DNA of 33,154 nucleotides from an uncultured Gammaproteobacteria bacterium (GTDB lineage: Bacteria; Pseudomonadota; Gammaproteobacteria; PS1; Pseudothioglobaceae): positions 1 through 33,154 of the forward strand of contig CAJXHL010000012.1 of assembly GCA_913054335.1 (NCBI GenBank), in the 5' to 3' direction. Under the pieces are notes generated by a model. It did not search any database. It was not told the DNA's origin and saw only the letters and a program-made list of their open reading frames with translations. Shown piece by piece: positions 1 to 7,405 of the stretch. How positions within the stretch are numbered: position 1 is the stretch's first letter; each line of letters opens with the position of its first letter. Position numbers and translations under genes: made by a program.

Positions 1-129
1 TTGCATGAAGATCTATTACCTAATGCTCGTGTATTTCAGGGATTTAATCAGTTTTTTCCGCGATGCGATTATGGGTCCCCCAGTCTTAAAGATGCTTTGA
101 CTCAAATAAAGTCAATCGTTAAAGGCTAG
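1..129 (+). CDS. C-terminal fragment of an unidentified protein (5' end outside window)
   Basis: Frame 1 is open from the first base to a TAG at 127-129 and encodes about 42 residues. It includes an aromatic/basic stretch ([14 protein letters not shown]) and ends in an amphipathic, helix-like [12 protein letters not shown] do not recognise the family. The gene converges on pdxB and the two stop codons overlap by a few bases (126-129), so there is no terminator between them. That the frame is coding rests only on its openness, its ordinary composition and the tight convergent fit; the start lies upstream of the window or could be the TTG at base 1. Confidence 0.45.
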   Translation: MHEDLLPNARVFQGFNQFFPRCDYGSPSLKDALTQIKSIVKG

Positions 130-1163
130 GCGTTTGGTAGTGTTATTTTGCTATCAAAATGATGCCACTCATAACGTTCAGGATAGTGGCGACGATAGTC
201 ATCAAAATTTGAAATATCTTTTATTGCTAGACCATCCTTAATAAATGGATAGATTGCATTCAATGTGGTTTGTAAAGCACGCTGCTTAATAGCAACTTGT
301 GGCGGCTGAACAAGATTTGCGATTGCATCATTCGCATCAGTGTTAGTGAACTTGCAAAGCGCTTGGTAAATCATATAACTGCCCATAAATTTAGCGTCGA
401 CAGAGTGCCCTGCAATATGCGGTGTTGCCCAGTAAGCAGACTGCTGCAGTAATGGGTTGATATAAGGCTCATTCTCCCAGCAATCGATCACATTGGCTTT
501 GGTTTGGGTTTTTTGCCAAATTGCTTCATCAATAATTCCACCTCTTGCTGCGTTAATGATAATAGTATTCTCACCAATTAAATCAAAATTATGATGTGCT
601 AGTAGATTATGGCTCGGATGTGCTCCGGTAAATGTAAGTGGTGTATGAAAACTAATGATATCTGCACTTAAAGCCTCGTTTAGTTCAACAAAATCACCGT
701 TCGATTCTCGATCTTGTCTCGGTGGGTCGTTAAGCAGGGTCGTCATACCAAGCTGTTTTGCTAATAGGTTTAGACGTGTACCAACATTGCCAACACCAAT
801 AATGCCCAGCGTTTTTTCTGCCAAATCAAAGTCATAATCCACCGCTAAATTAGCCAGGGCACTGATGACATATTCAGCAACGGAATTGGCGTTACAGCCT
901 TGAGCGGATGCAAAAGCGATGTTGTTTTGTTTAAGGTAATTCTCATCAATATGATCCAAGCCCACCACAGTTGAGCCAACAAACATAACGCGAGAGTCCT
1001 GAAGAAGGTCTTTGTTAATTTTGGTGCGGGATCTAACAATAAGAACGTCACAATCTCGTACGGCATCTCGATTAATATCACGCCCTGGTAGCATGACAAT
1101 CTCCCCAAAGCTACTAAAGATTTCTTGGTAAGCATAAACAGCATCGTCAATCAGTAGTTTCAT
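126..1163 (-). CDS. pdxB: Erythronate-4-phosphate dehydrogenase
   Basis: Oxidises 4-phospho-D-erythronate to 2-oxo-3-hydroxy-4-phosphobutanoate, the second step of DXP-dependent pyridoxal phosphate synthesis, in the cytosol. The protein has the D-2-hydroxyacid dehydrogenase layout: an N-terminal substrate domain ([20 protein letters not shown]), a Rossmann nucleotide-binding motif ([10 protein letters not shown]), then the catalytic Arg in AARGGIIDE, Glu in WENEPYI and His in TPHIAGHS. At about 345 residues it is somewhat shorter than the E. coli enzyme (378), the difference lying in the C-terminal dimerisation domain. A start six codons upstream is possible, but the ATG at 1161-1163 has GAGGT seven bases before it and overlaps the ung stop as ATGA, which points to translational coupling. 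PdxB rather than SerA or GhrA is favoured by [11 protein letters not shown] and the C-terminal region. Confidence 0.93.
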   Translation of the reverse strand: MKLLIDDAVYAYQEIFSSFGEIVMLPGRDINRDAVRDCDVLIVRSRTKINKDLLQDSRVMFVGSTVVGLDHIDENYLKQNNIAFASAQGCNANSVAEYVISALANLAVDYDFDLAEKTLGIIGVGNVGTRLNLLAKQLGMTTLLNDPPRQDRESNGDFVELNEALSADIISFHTPLTFTGAHPSHNLLAHHNFDLIGENTIIINAARGGIIDEAIWQKTQTKANVIDCWENEPYINPLLQQSAYWATPHIAGHSVDAKFMGSYMIYQALCKFTNTDANDAIANLVQPPQVAIKQRALQTTLNAIYPFIKDGLAIKDISNFDDYRRHYPERYEWHHFDSKITLPNA

Positions 1164-1837
1164 AAAGTTACCTCGCCCCATTCAATAGACTGTTGGTTGG
1201 TGGATATAAGGTAGTCATTGGCTTGAGAAAAATGCTGACAACCGAAAAAGCCTTTATGTGCAGAAAAGGGAGAAGGGTGTGGCGCTGTTAAAATCAAATG
1301 TTTCTCACTGTCTATAAGTTCTGTTTTTTTGCCAGCATAAGCGCCCCAAAGCAGAAAAACTAAATGCTGTTTTTTATCACTTAGTAGGCTAATAACATGA
1401 TCAGTAAACACCTCCCAGCCTTGATTAGCATGCGAGGCAGGGTTGTTTTTCGCAACAGTTAATACACTATTGAGTAATAACACACCTTGTTTTGCCCACG
1501 ATGCTAAATGGCCGTGTTCTGGCGTGTTGATATTTAAATCAGAAGCCAGTTCTTTGTAAATGTTTTTCAGTGATGGCGGAACTCTTACACCTTCTGGTAC
1601 AGAAAAACTTAAGCCCTCAGCTTGACCATCACCGTGATAAGGATCTTGGCCAAGAATAATGACTTTGGTGTTGGCAAAACTTGAGTGTTCGAAGGCTTTA
1701 AACCAAGAACCTCTTGGAGGGTAAATGGTTTTTGAGAGTTGAGCTTGATTGTTTAAAAAACCAAGCAAATTTTGGAAATAATCCTCTTCCGAAATCCCAT
1801 CTAAGTGATCTGACCAGTCACCGATAGTGCTATTCAT
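1160..1837 (-). CDS. ung: Uracil-DNA glycosylase, family 1
   Basis: Removes uracil from DNA arising from cytosine deamination or dUTP misincorporation, starting base-excision repair. The 225-residue length is typical. The catalytic water-activating motif GQDPYH is at residues 63-68 (Asp65), the uracil-recognition Asn is in LLLNSVLTV, and the DNA-intercalation motif HPSPFSA near the C terminus matches the family's HPSPLSA except for Leu to Phe. It is the first gene of a two-gene minus-strand unit with pdxB (ATGA overlap). It diverges from the tpm-like operon across 104 bp. No strong Shine-Dalgarno sequence precedes the ATG. Confidence 0.96.
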   Translation of the reverse strand: MNSTIGDWSDHLDGISEEDYFQNLLGFLNNQAQLSKTIYPPRGSWFKAFEHSSFANTKVIILGQDPYHGDGQAEGLSFSVPEGVRVPPSLKNIYKELASDLNINTPEHGHLASWAKQGVLLLNSVLTVAKNNPASHANQGWEVFTDHVISLLSDKKQHLVFLLWGAYAGKKTELIDSEKHLILTAPHPSPFSAHKGFFGCQHFSQANDYLISTNQQSIEWGEVTL

Positions 1838-1941
1838 TACTCATTGTTAATTGCATTGGACATGGTTCTAATTAAAATACGGGCAATTCATTAATTTTGT
1901 TTTTACGAAAAAAACGAAACCCATTATAACAAGGATTAAAG

Positions 1942-2598
1942 ATGACAGACTGGTTGGCGCGGTGGGAGAATAATAAAATTGGTTGGCATGCGGATACTGT
2001 AAATCGATCGCTTATTGATTACCTTGATCTTTTGGAGATTACACCTGGGGACAGTGTATTCGTACCGCTTTGTGGCAAAAGCCTCGACATGATTTATTTA
2101 TCTGAAATGGGTTACTCCGTAATTGGTGTGGAGTTAAGTCATTTGGGTGTTGAACAATTTTTTAAGCATAATAATTTACAATTCAACATAATTGAGACTG
2201 ATGGATTTTCGATTTATCAATCTGAACGTATTAAGATTTACTGTGGTGATTATTTCACCTTGAACGCCAAACATTTGTCGAGCGTATCTGCTGTTTTTGA
2301 TCGGGCATCGTTGATAGCGCTGGAGTTTGATTTAAGAGAAAAATACGCACAGCATTTAACTGATATAATACCTTTTGATGCGCGAGTACTATTGTTAACA
2401 CTCATTTATCCGCAGCATCAGATGAGCGGCCCACCTTATTCCGTTACACATTCGGAGGTTGAGTCGCTTTTTAGTTCGGCTTTCAGATATCGACAATTAC
2501 ATTGTTTTAATGATATTGATAATGAGCCTAAATTTCTACGCTCTGGCGTAGATTATGTTGAGAATGCAGCTTATTTGCTGCACAAAGGGAAAGAGTAA
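1942..2598 (+). CDS. tpm: Thiopurine S-methyltransferase family protein
   Basis: SAM-dependent methyltransferase of the bacterial TPMT family, which methylates thiol compounds and, in Pseudomonas, is linked to tellurite and selenium methylation. The 218-residue length matches bacterial Tpm. The N terminus WLARWENNKIGWH and the motif I variant VFVPLCGKSLDMIYL followed by GYSVIGVELS are diagnostic; FDRASLIAL is the motif around the substrate pocket. An AAGGA precedes the ATG with suitable spacing. It is the first gene of an overlapped run (TAATG with the next gene), diverging from ung. The physiological substrate cannot be read from the sequence. Confidence 0.92.
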   Translation: MTDWLARWENNKIGWHADTVNRSLIDYLDLLEITPGDSVFVPLCGKSLDMIYLSEMGYSVIGVELSHLGVEQFFKHNNLQFNIIETDGFSIYQSERIKIYCGDYFTLNAKHLSSVSAVFDRASLIALEFDLREKYAQHLTDIIPFDARVLLLTLIYPQHQMSGPPYSVTHSEVESLFSSAFRYRQLHCFNDIDNEPKFLRSGVDYVENAAYLLHKGKE

Positions 2599-2903
2599 TG
2601 GCAAAGAAAATGACGGGCATAGTTGCCCAATTTGGTACAAAAGGATACGGCTTTATCACCGGTGATGATGGTGAAAAGTATTTTGTACACCAAAAGAACG
2701 TTTATAACAAAACACGTTTAAGAAGTGACACCAGAGTTGCGTTTAAAATAGAAACGTCGGACAAGGGTCTAGTTGCGGTTAATGTTAAGCTTGAGAAAGG
2801 CGCTGAGGACAAGAAGCCATTAACTGATAGTACGATTAAGCTAATGTTTACCTTCTTGTTGGTGATGCAAATTATCACATCTTATTACGCATTTTTTAAA
2901 TGA
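2598..2903 (+). CDS. Cold-shock domain protein with a C-terminal membrane helix
   Basis: Residues 4-65 form a cold-shock OB-fold: TGIVAQFGTKGYGFIT is the RNP1-like strand and KYFVHQKNV the RNP2-like strand, so it should bind single-stranded nucleic acid. A charged linker (EKGAEDKKP) is followed by one hydrophobic helix, LMFTFLLVMQIITSYYAFF, ending at the C terminus. Common relatives carry an N-terminal cold-shock domain and a multi-helix DUF1294 region; here only one helix remains, so this is either a naturally short form or a truncated descendant. The start overlaps the tpm stop by one base with a GGGAAAGAG ribosome site, and the end overlaps the next gene by ATGA. Function beyond nucleic-acid binding at the membrane is unknown. 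Confidence 0.8.
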   Translation: MAKKMTGIVAQFGTKGYGFITGDDGEKYFVHQKNVYNKTRLRSDTRVAFKIETSDKGLVAVNVKLEKGAEDKKPLTDSTIKLMFTFLLVMQIITSYYAFFK

Positions 2904-3502
2904 AGAAATTAATCGTTTTTGCTATAGCGATCGTTTTATCCGGTTGTTTTTCAACGCCTGCAAGAGAGGTTGTTGACATTTGTCAGCTCCTGGATGAGAA
3001 GGTGAGTTGGTATCAGTCGGTTAAGAAAAGTGAGCAAAAATATCAAGCGCCCATGCATTTGCAATTAGCCATCATTTATCAAGAATCTCACTTTGCCTCA
3101 AGAGCACAACCAGCAAGAACCACTTATCTTGGGTTTATTCCAGGACCAAGACCAAGTTCCGCCTACGGTTATTCACAAGCAAAAACTGAAACGTGGGAAT
3201 GGTATCAGCTAAAGACTGGTAATCGTGATGCCAGTCGAAGCAATTTTTCTGATTCTGTTGATTTTGTTGGTTGGTACATTAACCAATCTAAAATACGTTC
3301 AAAAATCTCTAAATCGGATGCTTACAATCAATATCTTGCTTACCATGAAGGCCATAATGGTTTTAACAATAAAAACTTTAAAGATAAAGCTTGGCTGTTA
3401 AAAGTTGCTAAACATGTTGAGAAAAAATCTAGCGATTTCAAACGACAACTTTCTAAGTGTCGTACACATCTTGATAGCAACAGAGTGTGGTCATTCTTCT
3501 AA
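2900..3502 (+). CDS. SLT-type lytic transglycosylase-like lipoprotein
   Basis: The N terminus is a lipoprotein signal: MKK, a hydrophobic core, then the lipobox LSGC with the acceptor Cys at residue 16. The mature part carries a soluble lytic transglycosylase-like fold: AIIYQESHF supplies the catalytic Glu, SAYGYSQ matches the family's substrate motif, and AYHEGHNGF the later active-site block. It should sit in an envelope membrane facing the periplasm and cleave or bind peptidoglycan. This compact form (200 residues) is the lipoprotein SLT subgroup found in gammaproteobacteria rather than MltC or Slt70. It overlaps the cold-shock gene by 4 bp. Its stop codon is followed two bases later by a GAGGCCTTTGC motif that recurs elsewhere in the window. 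Confidence 0.85.
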   Translation: MKKLIVFAIAIVLSGCFSTPAREVVDICQLLDEKVSWYQSVKKSEQKYQAPMHLQLAIIYQESHFASRAQPARTTYLGFIPGPRPSSAYGYSQAKTETWEWYQLKTGNRDASRSNFSDSVDFVGWYINQSKIRSKISKSDAYNQYLAYHEGHNGFNNKNFKDKAWLLKVAKHVEKKSSDFKRQLSKCRTHLDSNRVWSFF

Positions 3503-3504
3503 TA

Positions 3505-3515
3505 GAGGCCTTTGC
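3505..3515 (+). repeat. Copy of a dispersed GAGRCCTTTG motif after a stop codon
   Basis: GAGGCCTTTGC begins two bases after the SLT lipoprotein stop. Related copies are GAGACCTTTGC at 10841 (four bases after the pyrG stop) and GAGACCTTTG at 30040 (overlapping the tsaB stop). The short match could be chance; the shared position is what makes it notable. The AGAGG within it is also the only purine-rich stretch upstream of the Rieske gene, about 14 bases from its ATG. Confidence 0.35.
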
Positions 3516-3522
3516 ATGAACA

Positions 3523-3831
3523 ATGTGGTTTAAGGCGATAGAAAACCTATCCGAACTGAATGAAATGACGGAAATTTCTGTTGGCGACAATCATCTTGTA
3601 TTGTCCAATCATGAAGGTGAGGTTCGTTGTTTCGAGAACCGTTGTCCACATGAGGATTTCCAATTAAGTCTAGGATGTATTCAAAATGGAAGGATCAAAT
3701 GCTCGTTGCATGGCTTTTCCTTTGACCTAGAAACTGGTGAGAGTTCAGAAGAAGGTGTTGATCCACTTCGTCTATTCCGCATTAAAATAGAGGAACAAGT
3801 TATTTACGTTGAGATAAACCCAGATCAATGA
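3523..3831 (+). CDS. Rieske [2Fe-2S] ferredoxin-like protein
   Basis: A 102-residue stand-alone Rieske domain. The two iron-sulfur ligand boxes are intact: CPHED (Cys41, His43) and CSLHGFSFD (Cys60, His63). This is the soluble type that passes electrons to oxygenases or acts as a small redox partner, not the cytochrome bc1 subunit, because there is no signal or membrane anchor and the disulfide cysteines of bc1-type Rieske proteins are absent. It overlaps the next gene by ATGA (3828-3831), so the two are probably translated together. No oxygenase partner is encoded nearby, so its electron acceptor is unknown. Confidence 0.88.
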   Translation: MWFKAIENLSELNEMTEISVGDNHLVLSNHEGEVRCFENRCPHEDFQLSLGCIQNGRIKCSLHGFSFDLETGESSEEGVDPLRLFRIKIEEQVIYVEINPDQ

Positions 3832-4886
3832 ATTCGCAAGCTCTTATCCATTCAATTATTCAAAGAATTGCTACCGGCCCTGAGTTAAGTAAAAATATTG
3901 AGCTCGAAGAAGCAAGTGCTGCAATGAGCGCCATTCTTAATGGCGAGATTGACGAGGTGCAATCTGCTATTTTTTTGATAGCTCTAAGAATGAAGCGAGA
4001 AACCATCGAAGAAAATTTCGGCATATTGGATGCTTTAATAAAAGCCACAGATGTGCAGCAAACCGATGTAGAAGACTTAATCGATTTGGGCGACCCTTAT
4101 AGTGGTTACAATCGATCGATTCCGATTTCGGCTTTTTTGCCACCACTTTTGGCTGAGCTTGGCCTTCCAACTGTCATTCATGGGCTTGATGGTGTTACGC
4201 CAAAATTTGGCCTTACCCACAAACACATAAATCGAGTTTTAGGCAACAATACTGAGCTGAGTGTTATAGAGGCAAAGGAGCAACTTGGGAGAGATAAAAA
4301 AGGCTGGGTCTATCTAGATCAAAGTCGCTATTGTGCGCCGCTACATGACTTGCTTCCACTGAGAAATAAGGTCGTCAAAAGAACGGTTATTAATACCGTC
4401 GAAAGTTTGATTGGTCCAATCAAAGGTCAGCGCACGCATTCAATTTTGGGTTTTGTTCATAAGCCTTATCCACCTATTTATGCCGCTTTAACAGCGAGAG
4501 CAGGTTTTGATACTAGCTTAGTTATTCGAGGCGTTGAAGGCGGCGTTGTGCCCTCATTACGCCAAAAAGGTTTGATGATCTCCTATGTGGGTGATAAGGA
4601 AAAAGCGAGAGTGGAAATCGACCCCAAAGCAATGGGCATCCAGCAAGAGTTAAGAGCAATTGTGTTTCCTCAGTATTTAAGTGTTGATAATAAGACAGCC
4701 CTAGCAGAGCATACAGTTACTTTGGGAAAAGCGGCACTTTCTGGAGAGAGAGGAATGTTTTATGATGGCCTGGTTTGCACAACAAGTCTCATTCTTTGGC
4801 ACCTAGAAAAATTCAAATATTTATCCGATGCTGCAGAGCACGTCAGAGAAGTGTTGGATTCGGGTTTAGTGCTTAATAGGCTGTAG
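3828..4886 (+). CDS. ybiB: YbiB/TrpD2-like glycosyl transferase-family protein
   Basis: The protein (352 aa) has the anthranilate phosphoribosyltransferase fold: an N-terminal helical domain (residues 1-70) and a C-terminal alpha/beta domain. The TrpD catalytic motifs are altered: where TrpD has GTGGD it has DLGDPYSGY, and where TrpD has KHGN it has IHGLDG. This is the pattern of the TrpD2/YbiB subfamily, whose E. coli member is a LexA-controlled nucleic-acid-binding protein not thought to use anthranilate. Basic segments such as RNKVVKRTV would fit a binding groove. It ends the five-gene overlapped plus-strand run and converges on the CoA transferase gene 11 bp away. A role in tryptophan synthesis is unlikely, since no other trp genes are present. 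Confidence 0.82.
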   Translation: MNSQALIHSIIQRIATGPELSKNIELEEASAAMSAILNGEIDEVQSAIFLIALRMKRETIEENFGILDALIKATDVQQTDVEDLIDLGDPYSGYNRSIPISAFLPPLLAELGLPTVIHGLDGVTPKFGLTHKHINRVLGNNTELSVIEAKEQLGRDKKGWVYLDQSRYCAPLHDLLPLRNKVVKRTVINTVESLIGPIKGQRTHSILGFVHKPYPPIYAALTARAGFDTSLVIRGVEGGVVPSLRQKGLMISYVGDKEKARVEIDPKAMGIQQELRAIVFPQYLSVDNKTALAEHTVTLGKAALSGERGMFYDGLVCTTSLILWHLEKFKYLSDAAEHVREVLDSGLVLNRL

Positions 4887-4897
4887 AAGCCCAAACA

Positions 4898-6112
4898 TTA
4901 GCCAACTATACCAGTCTCAATCAGTTTTCTAATTTTACTATCGCTGTAATCCAATTCGTTTGAGAGTATCTCCATAGCGTGTTGCGAAAGATCCGGTGAA
5001 GCGGAAATGTATTTAAGTGGTGTTTCGGAAAGGTTAATCGGCGAACTAATGGTTTTAATTAGCTTGCCATTGCGATCGGGAATTTCCTTGACAAGATTTC
5101 GATATTTAATTTGCTCATGATTGAAAACTTGCTTTATAGTATTAACCCGGCCACAAGGCACCCCAAGAGCTTCCAGACGTTCAACCCACCAATCAGTTGA
5201 ATGGTTCATCATATGTTTGGCTATGAGTGGAATCAGTGTTACTCGATTATGAACGCGTTGCTCGTTTGTGTTGTAATCAGGATTATCGGCAAGTTCTGGC
5301 GCATTTAAAAGCTGACAAAACTTTTGGAATTGAGAATCATTTCCGATCGCCAGAATCATGTCTCCATCAACGGTTTTAAAGGCTTGATAAGGGACAATAT
5401 TAGGGTGTCCGTTACCGTGTCTTTCTGGGTTTTTACCCGTTGCTAAGTAATTCATGCCTTGATTGGCAAGCGTTGCCGCCTGAACATCTAGTAGAGCAAT
5501 GTCAATATACTGCCCTTTTTTGATATGTTTACGCGCCATAAGCGCGGCGAGTATTGCGTTGCAACTATAGAGGCCTGCCATGATATCAACTAATGCAACG
5601 CCAACTTTCATTGGTGCACCATCAGTCTCTCCTGTAATACTCATCAGACCGCCCTCGGCTTGAACCATTGCGTCATAGCCGAGTTTACTTGAAGCGGGGC
5701 CGGTTTGACCAAAGCCGGTAATAGAACAGTAGATCAAATTAGGGTTAAGTTTGTTGAGTGTCGGATAATCTAGACCATATTTGACAAGGCCACCCACTTT
5801 AAAGTTTTCGATAACAACATCAGAGTCAACAATCAAATCTTGAACTATTTGCTGACCGGTTTTTTGTTTTATATCAATTGCAATCGATTGCTTGTTGCGA
5901 TTTGTACAATGAAAATATGCCGATTGTGGTGGCTGAGATTCGTTCCGTTCTTTAATAAAGGGCGGTCCCCAGAATCTCGTATCATCCCCTTTATTGGGTT
6001 GTTCAATTTTAATCACTTGAGCACCCATATCAGCCAACATTTGTGAAGCCCATGGGCCAGCTAAGATACGACTTAAGTCAACAACTTTGATGTCTTGTAG
6101 TGCGTCTGCCAT
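4898..6112 (-). CDS. CaiB/BaiF (family III) CoA transferase, probable succinyl-CoA:glutarate CoA-transferase
   Basis: A family III CoA transferase of 404 residues. Seen: the N-terminal LAGPWASQMLADMGAQVIK block, the CoA-binding VIENFK, and GYDAMVQAEGG with the catalytic Asp at about residue 147. The family transfers CoA between carboxylates through an Asp-CoA anhydride. The gene directly follows glutaryl-CoA dehydrogenase with a one-base TGATG overlap, the arrangement expected for an enzyme that activates glutarate to glutaryl-CoA (the counterpart of human SUGCT). The glutarate assignment is inference from this pairing; the sequence itself only shows the family. The pair would feed glutarate, for example from lysine or tryptophan breakdown, into crotonyl-CoA. 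Confidence 0.85.
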   Translation of the reverse strand: MADALQDIKVVDLSRILAGPWASQMLADMGAQVIKIEQPNKGDDTRFWGPPFIKERNESQPPQSAYFHCTNRNKQSIAIDIKQKTGQQIVQDLIVDSDVVIENFKVGGLVKYGLDYPTLNKLNPNLIYCSITGFGQTGPASSKLGYDAMVQAEGGLMSITGETDGAPMKVGVALVDIMAGLYSCNAILAALMARKHIKKGQYIDIALLDVQAATLANQGMNYLATGKNPERHGNGHPNIVPYQAFKTVDGDMILAIGNDSQFQKFCQLLNAPELADNPDYNTNEQRVHNRVTLIPLIAKHMMNHSTDWWVERLEALGVPCGRVNTIKQVFNHEQIKYRNLVKEIPDRNGKLIKTISSPINLSETPLKYISASPDLSQHAMEILSNELDYSDSKIRKLIETGIVG

Positions 6113-7293
6113 CAGAAAAATGCTTGCAAACCAGTAATGGCTCTTCCCATAATAAGTGCGTGTATATCGTGTGTCCCTTCATAAGTATTTACAGCTTCAA
6201 GGTTCATTACATGGCGTATTACGCCAAACTCATCATTTATGCCATAACCGCCATGCATATCGCGTGCATTTCGAGCAATGTCTAGTGCTTTACCACAACT
6301 GTTGCGCTTCATCATGGAAATGAGCTCGACAGGACATTGGTTGGCGTCCATTAATCGACCCATTTGCAGGCATCCTTGTAGGCCAATACTAATTTCAGTT
6401 TGCATATCAGCGAGTTTTTTTTGAATCAGTTGGTTTGCTGCTAAAGGCCTATTAAACTGTTTTCTCTCCAGAGTGTAATTTCGCGCGGCTTGAAAACAAA
6501 ATTCAGCTGCTCCAAGTGCGCCCCAGGCTATGCCATAGCGCGCCTTATTTAAGCAACCAAACGGACCACCCAGTCCACTTGTATCAGGAAAATAGTTCTC
6601 TTCGGGTACAAAGACGTTATCCATAACTATTTCACCAGTGATTGAGGCTCTTAACGAAAATTTACCTTCAATTTTTGGTGCTGAAAGACCACTCATACCT
6701 TTTTCAAGGATGAAGCCACGAATAACACCTTCTAACTTAGCCCAAATGATAAATACATCTGCAATTGGTGAGTTGGTAATCCACATCTTATTACCCGTTA
6801 GGCGATAACCGCTGTCGACTTTTTCGGCTCGTGTTGTCATTGAGGCTGGGTCGCTGCCTGAGTTTGGTTCTGTCAGACCAAAACAGCCAATCCATTCTCC
6901 ACTGAGGAGTTTTGGCAGAAATTTTCGCCTCTGCTCTTCACTTCCATAACTATAAATTGGGTGAATCACAAGAGATGATTGGACGCTCATCGCACTGCGA
7001 TAGCCACTATCAACGCGTTCAACTTCACGAGCGATCAACCCATAACTAACGTAGTTGACCTCACTACCGCCATATTCTCCGGGCAATGTTGCCCCCAAAA
7101 GTCCTAGCTGGCCAAGCTCCGTCATAATGTCACGATCGAAGATTTCATTTCGGTTGGCCATTAATATGCGCGGCTGCAAATTAGTCTGGCAATAGTCATG
7201 AGCTATATCACGAATAAGCTTTTCTTCGCCTGTTAGTTGCGCCTCTAAAAACATAGCATCTTGCCAATTAAAAGGAGTTGAAGATTTACTCAT
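6112..7293 (-). CDS. gcdH: Glutaryl-CoA dehydrogenase
   Basis: FAD acyl-CoA dehydrogenase (393 aa) that oxidises and decarboxylates glutaryl-CoA to crotonyl-CoA, passing electrons to ETF. The GCDH subtype is supported by [13 protein letters not shown], which holds the Arg that contacts the substrate carboxylate, by the FAD/substrate segment [12 protein letters not shown], and by the catalytic base Glu372 in [20 protein letters not shown]-like residues (ARDMHGGYG) complete the C-terminal domain. An AGGG eight bases upstream supports this ATG. It is the promoter-proximal gene of the pair with the CoA transferase. The LysR-type regulator often found beside gcdH is missing, but its promoter carries clear dyad boxes. 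Confidence 0.94.
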   Translation of the reverse strand: MSKSSTPFNWQDAMFLEAQLTGEEKLIRDIAHDYCQTNLQPRILMANRNEIFDRDIMTELGQLGLLGATLPGEYGGSEVNYVSYGLIAREVERVDSGYRSAMSVQSSLVIHPIYSYGSEEQRRKFLPKLLSGEWIGCFGLTEPNSGSDPASMTTRAEKVDSGYRLTGNKMWITNSPIADVFIIWAKLEGVIRGFILEKGMSGLSAPKIEGKFSLRASITGEIVMDNVFVPEENYFPDTSGLGGPFGCLNKARYGIAWGALGAAEFCFQAARNYTLERKQFNRPLAANQLIQKKLADMQTEISIGLQGCLQMGRLMDANQCPVELISMMKRNSCGKALDIARNARDMHGGYGINDEFGVIRHVMNLEAVNTYEGTHDIHALIMGRAITGLQAFF

Positions 7294-7317
7294 ATTGCTT
7301 ACCCTAGATGTATTAAA

Positions 7318-7364
7318 TTTGTGATCACAAACGGATTATAGCGAAATAAATTCTCTGTGATCAA
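7318..7364 (-). promoter_or_regulatory. gcdH promoter overlapped by two TGTGATCA boxes
   Basis: Reading the minus strand, TTGATC (7364-7359) and a perfect TATAAT (7340-7335) are 18 bp apart and form a good sigma-70 promoter. A perfect 14-bp palindrome, TTTGTGATCACAAA (7318-7331), covers the predicted start site. A second TGTGATCA (7356-7363) overlaps the -35. Two matching boxes at -35 and +1 suggest repression by a dimeric regulator; which one is not known. Confidence 0.6.
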
Positions 7365-7405
7365 AAAATGATGAGAACACACTATCCACTTCAGTTATCT
7401 ATTTG

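Noticed and set aside
3860-4170. Minus-strand frames opposite the YbiB-like gene
   Set aside because: Antisense shadows of a conserved reading frame, with no ribosome site or recognisable motif.
7318-7331. Reading TTTGTGATCACAAA as a CRP site
   Set aside because: CRP sites have TGTGA and TCACA separated by six bases; here the half sites are fused with no such spacer.
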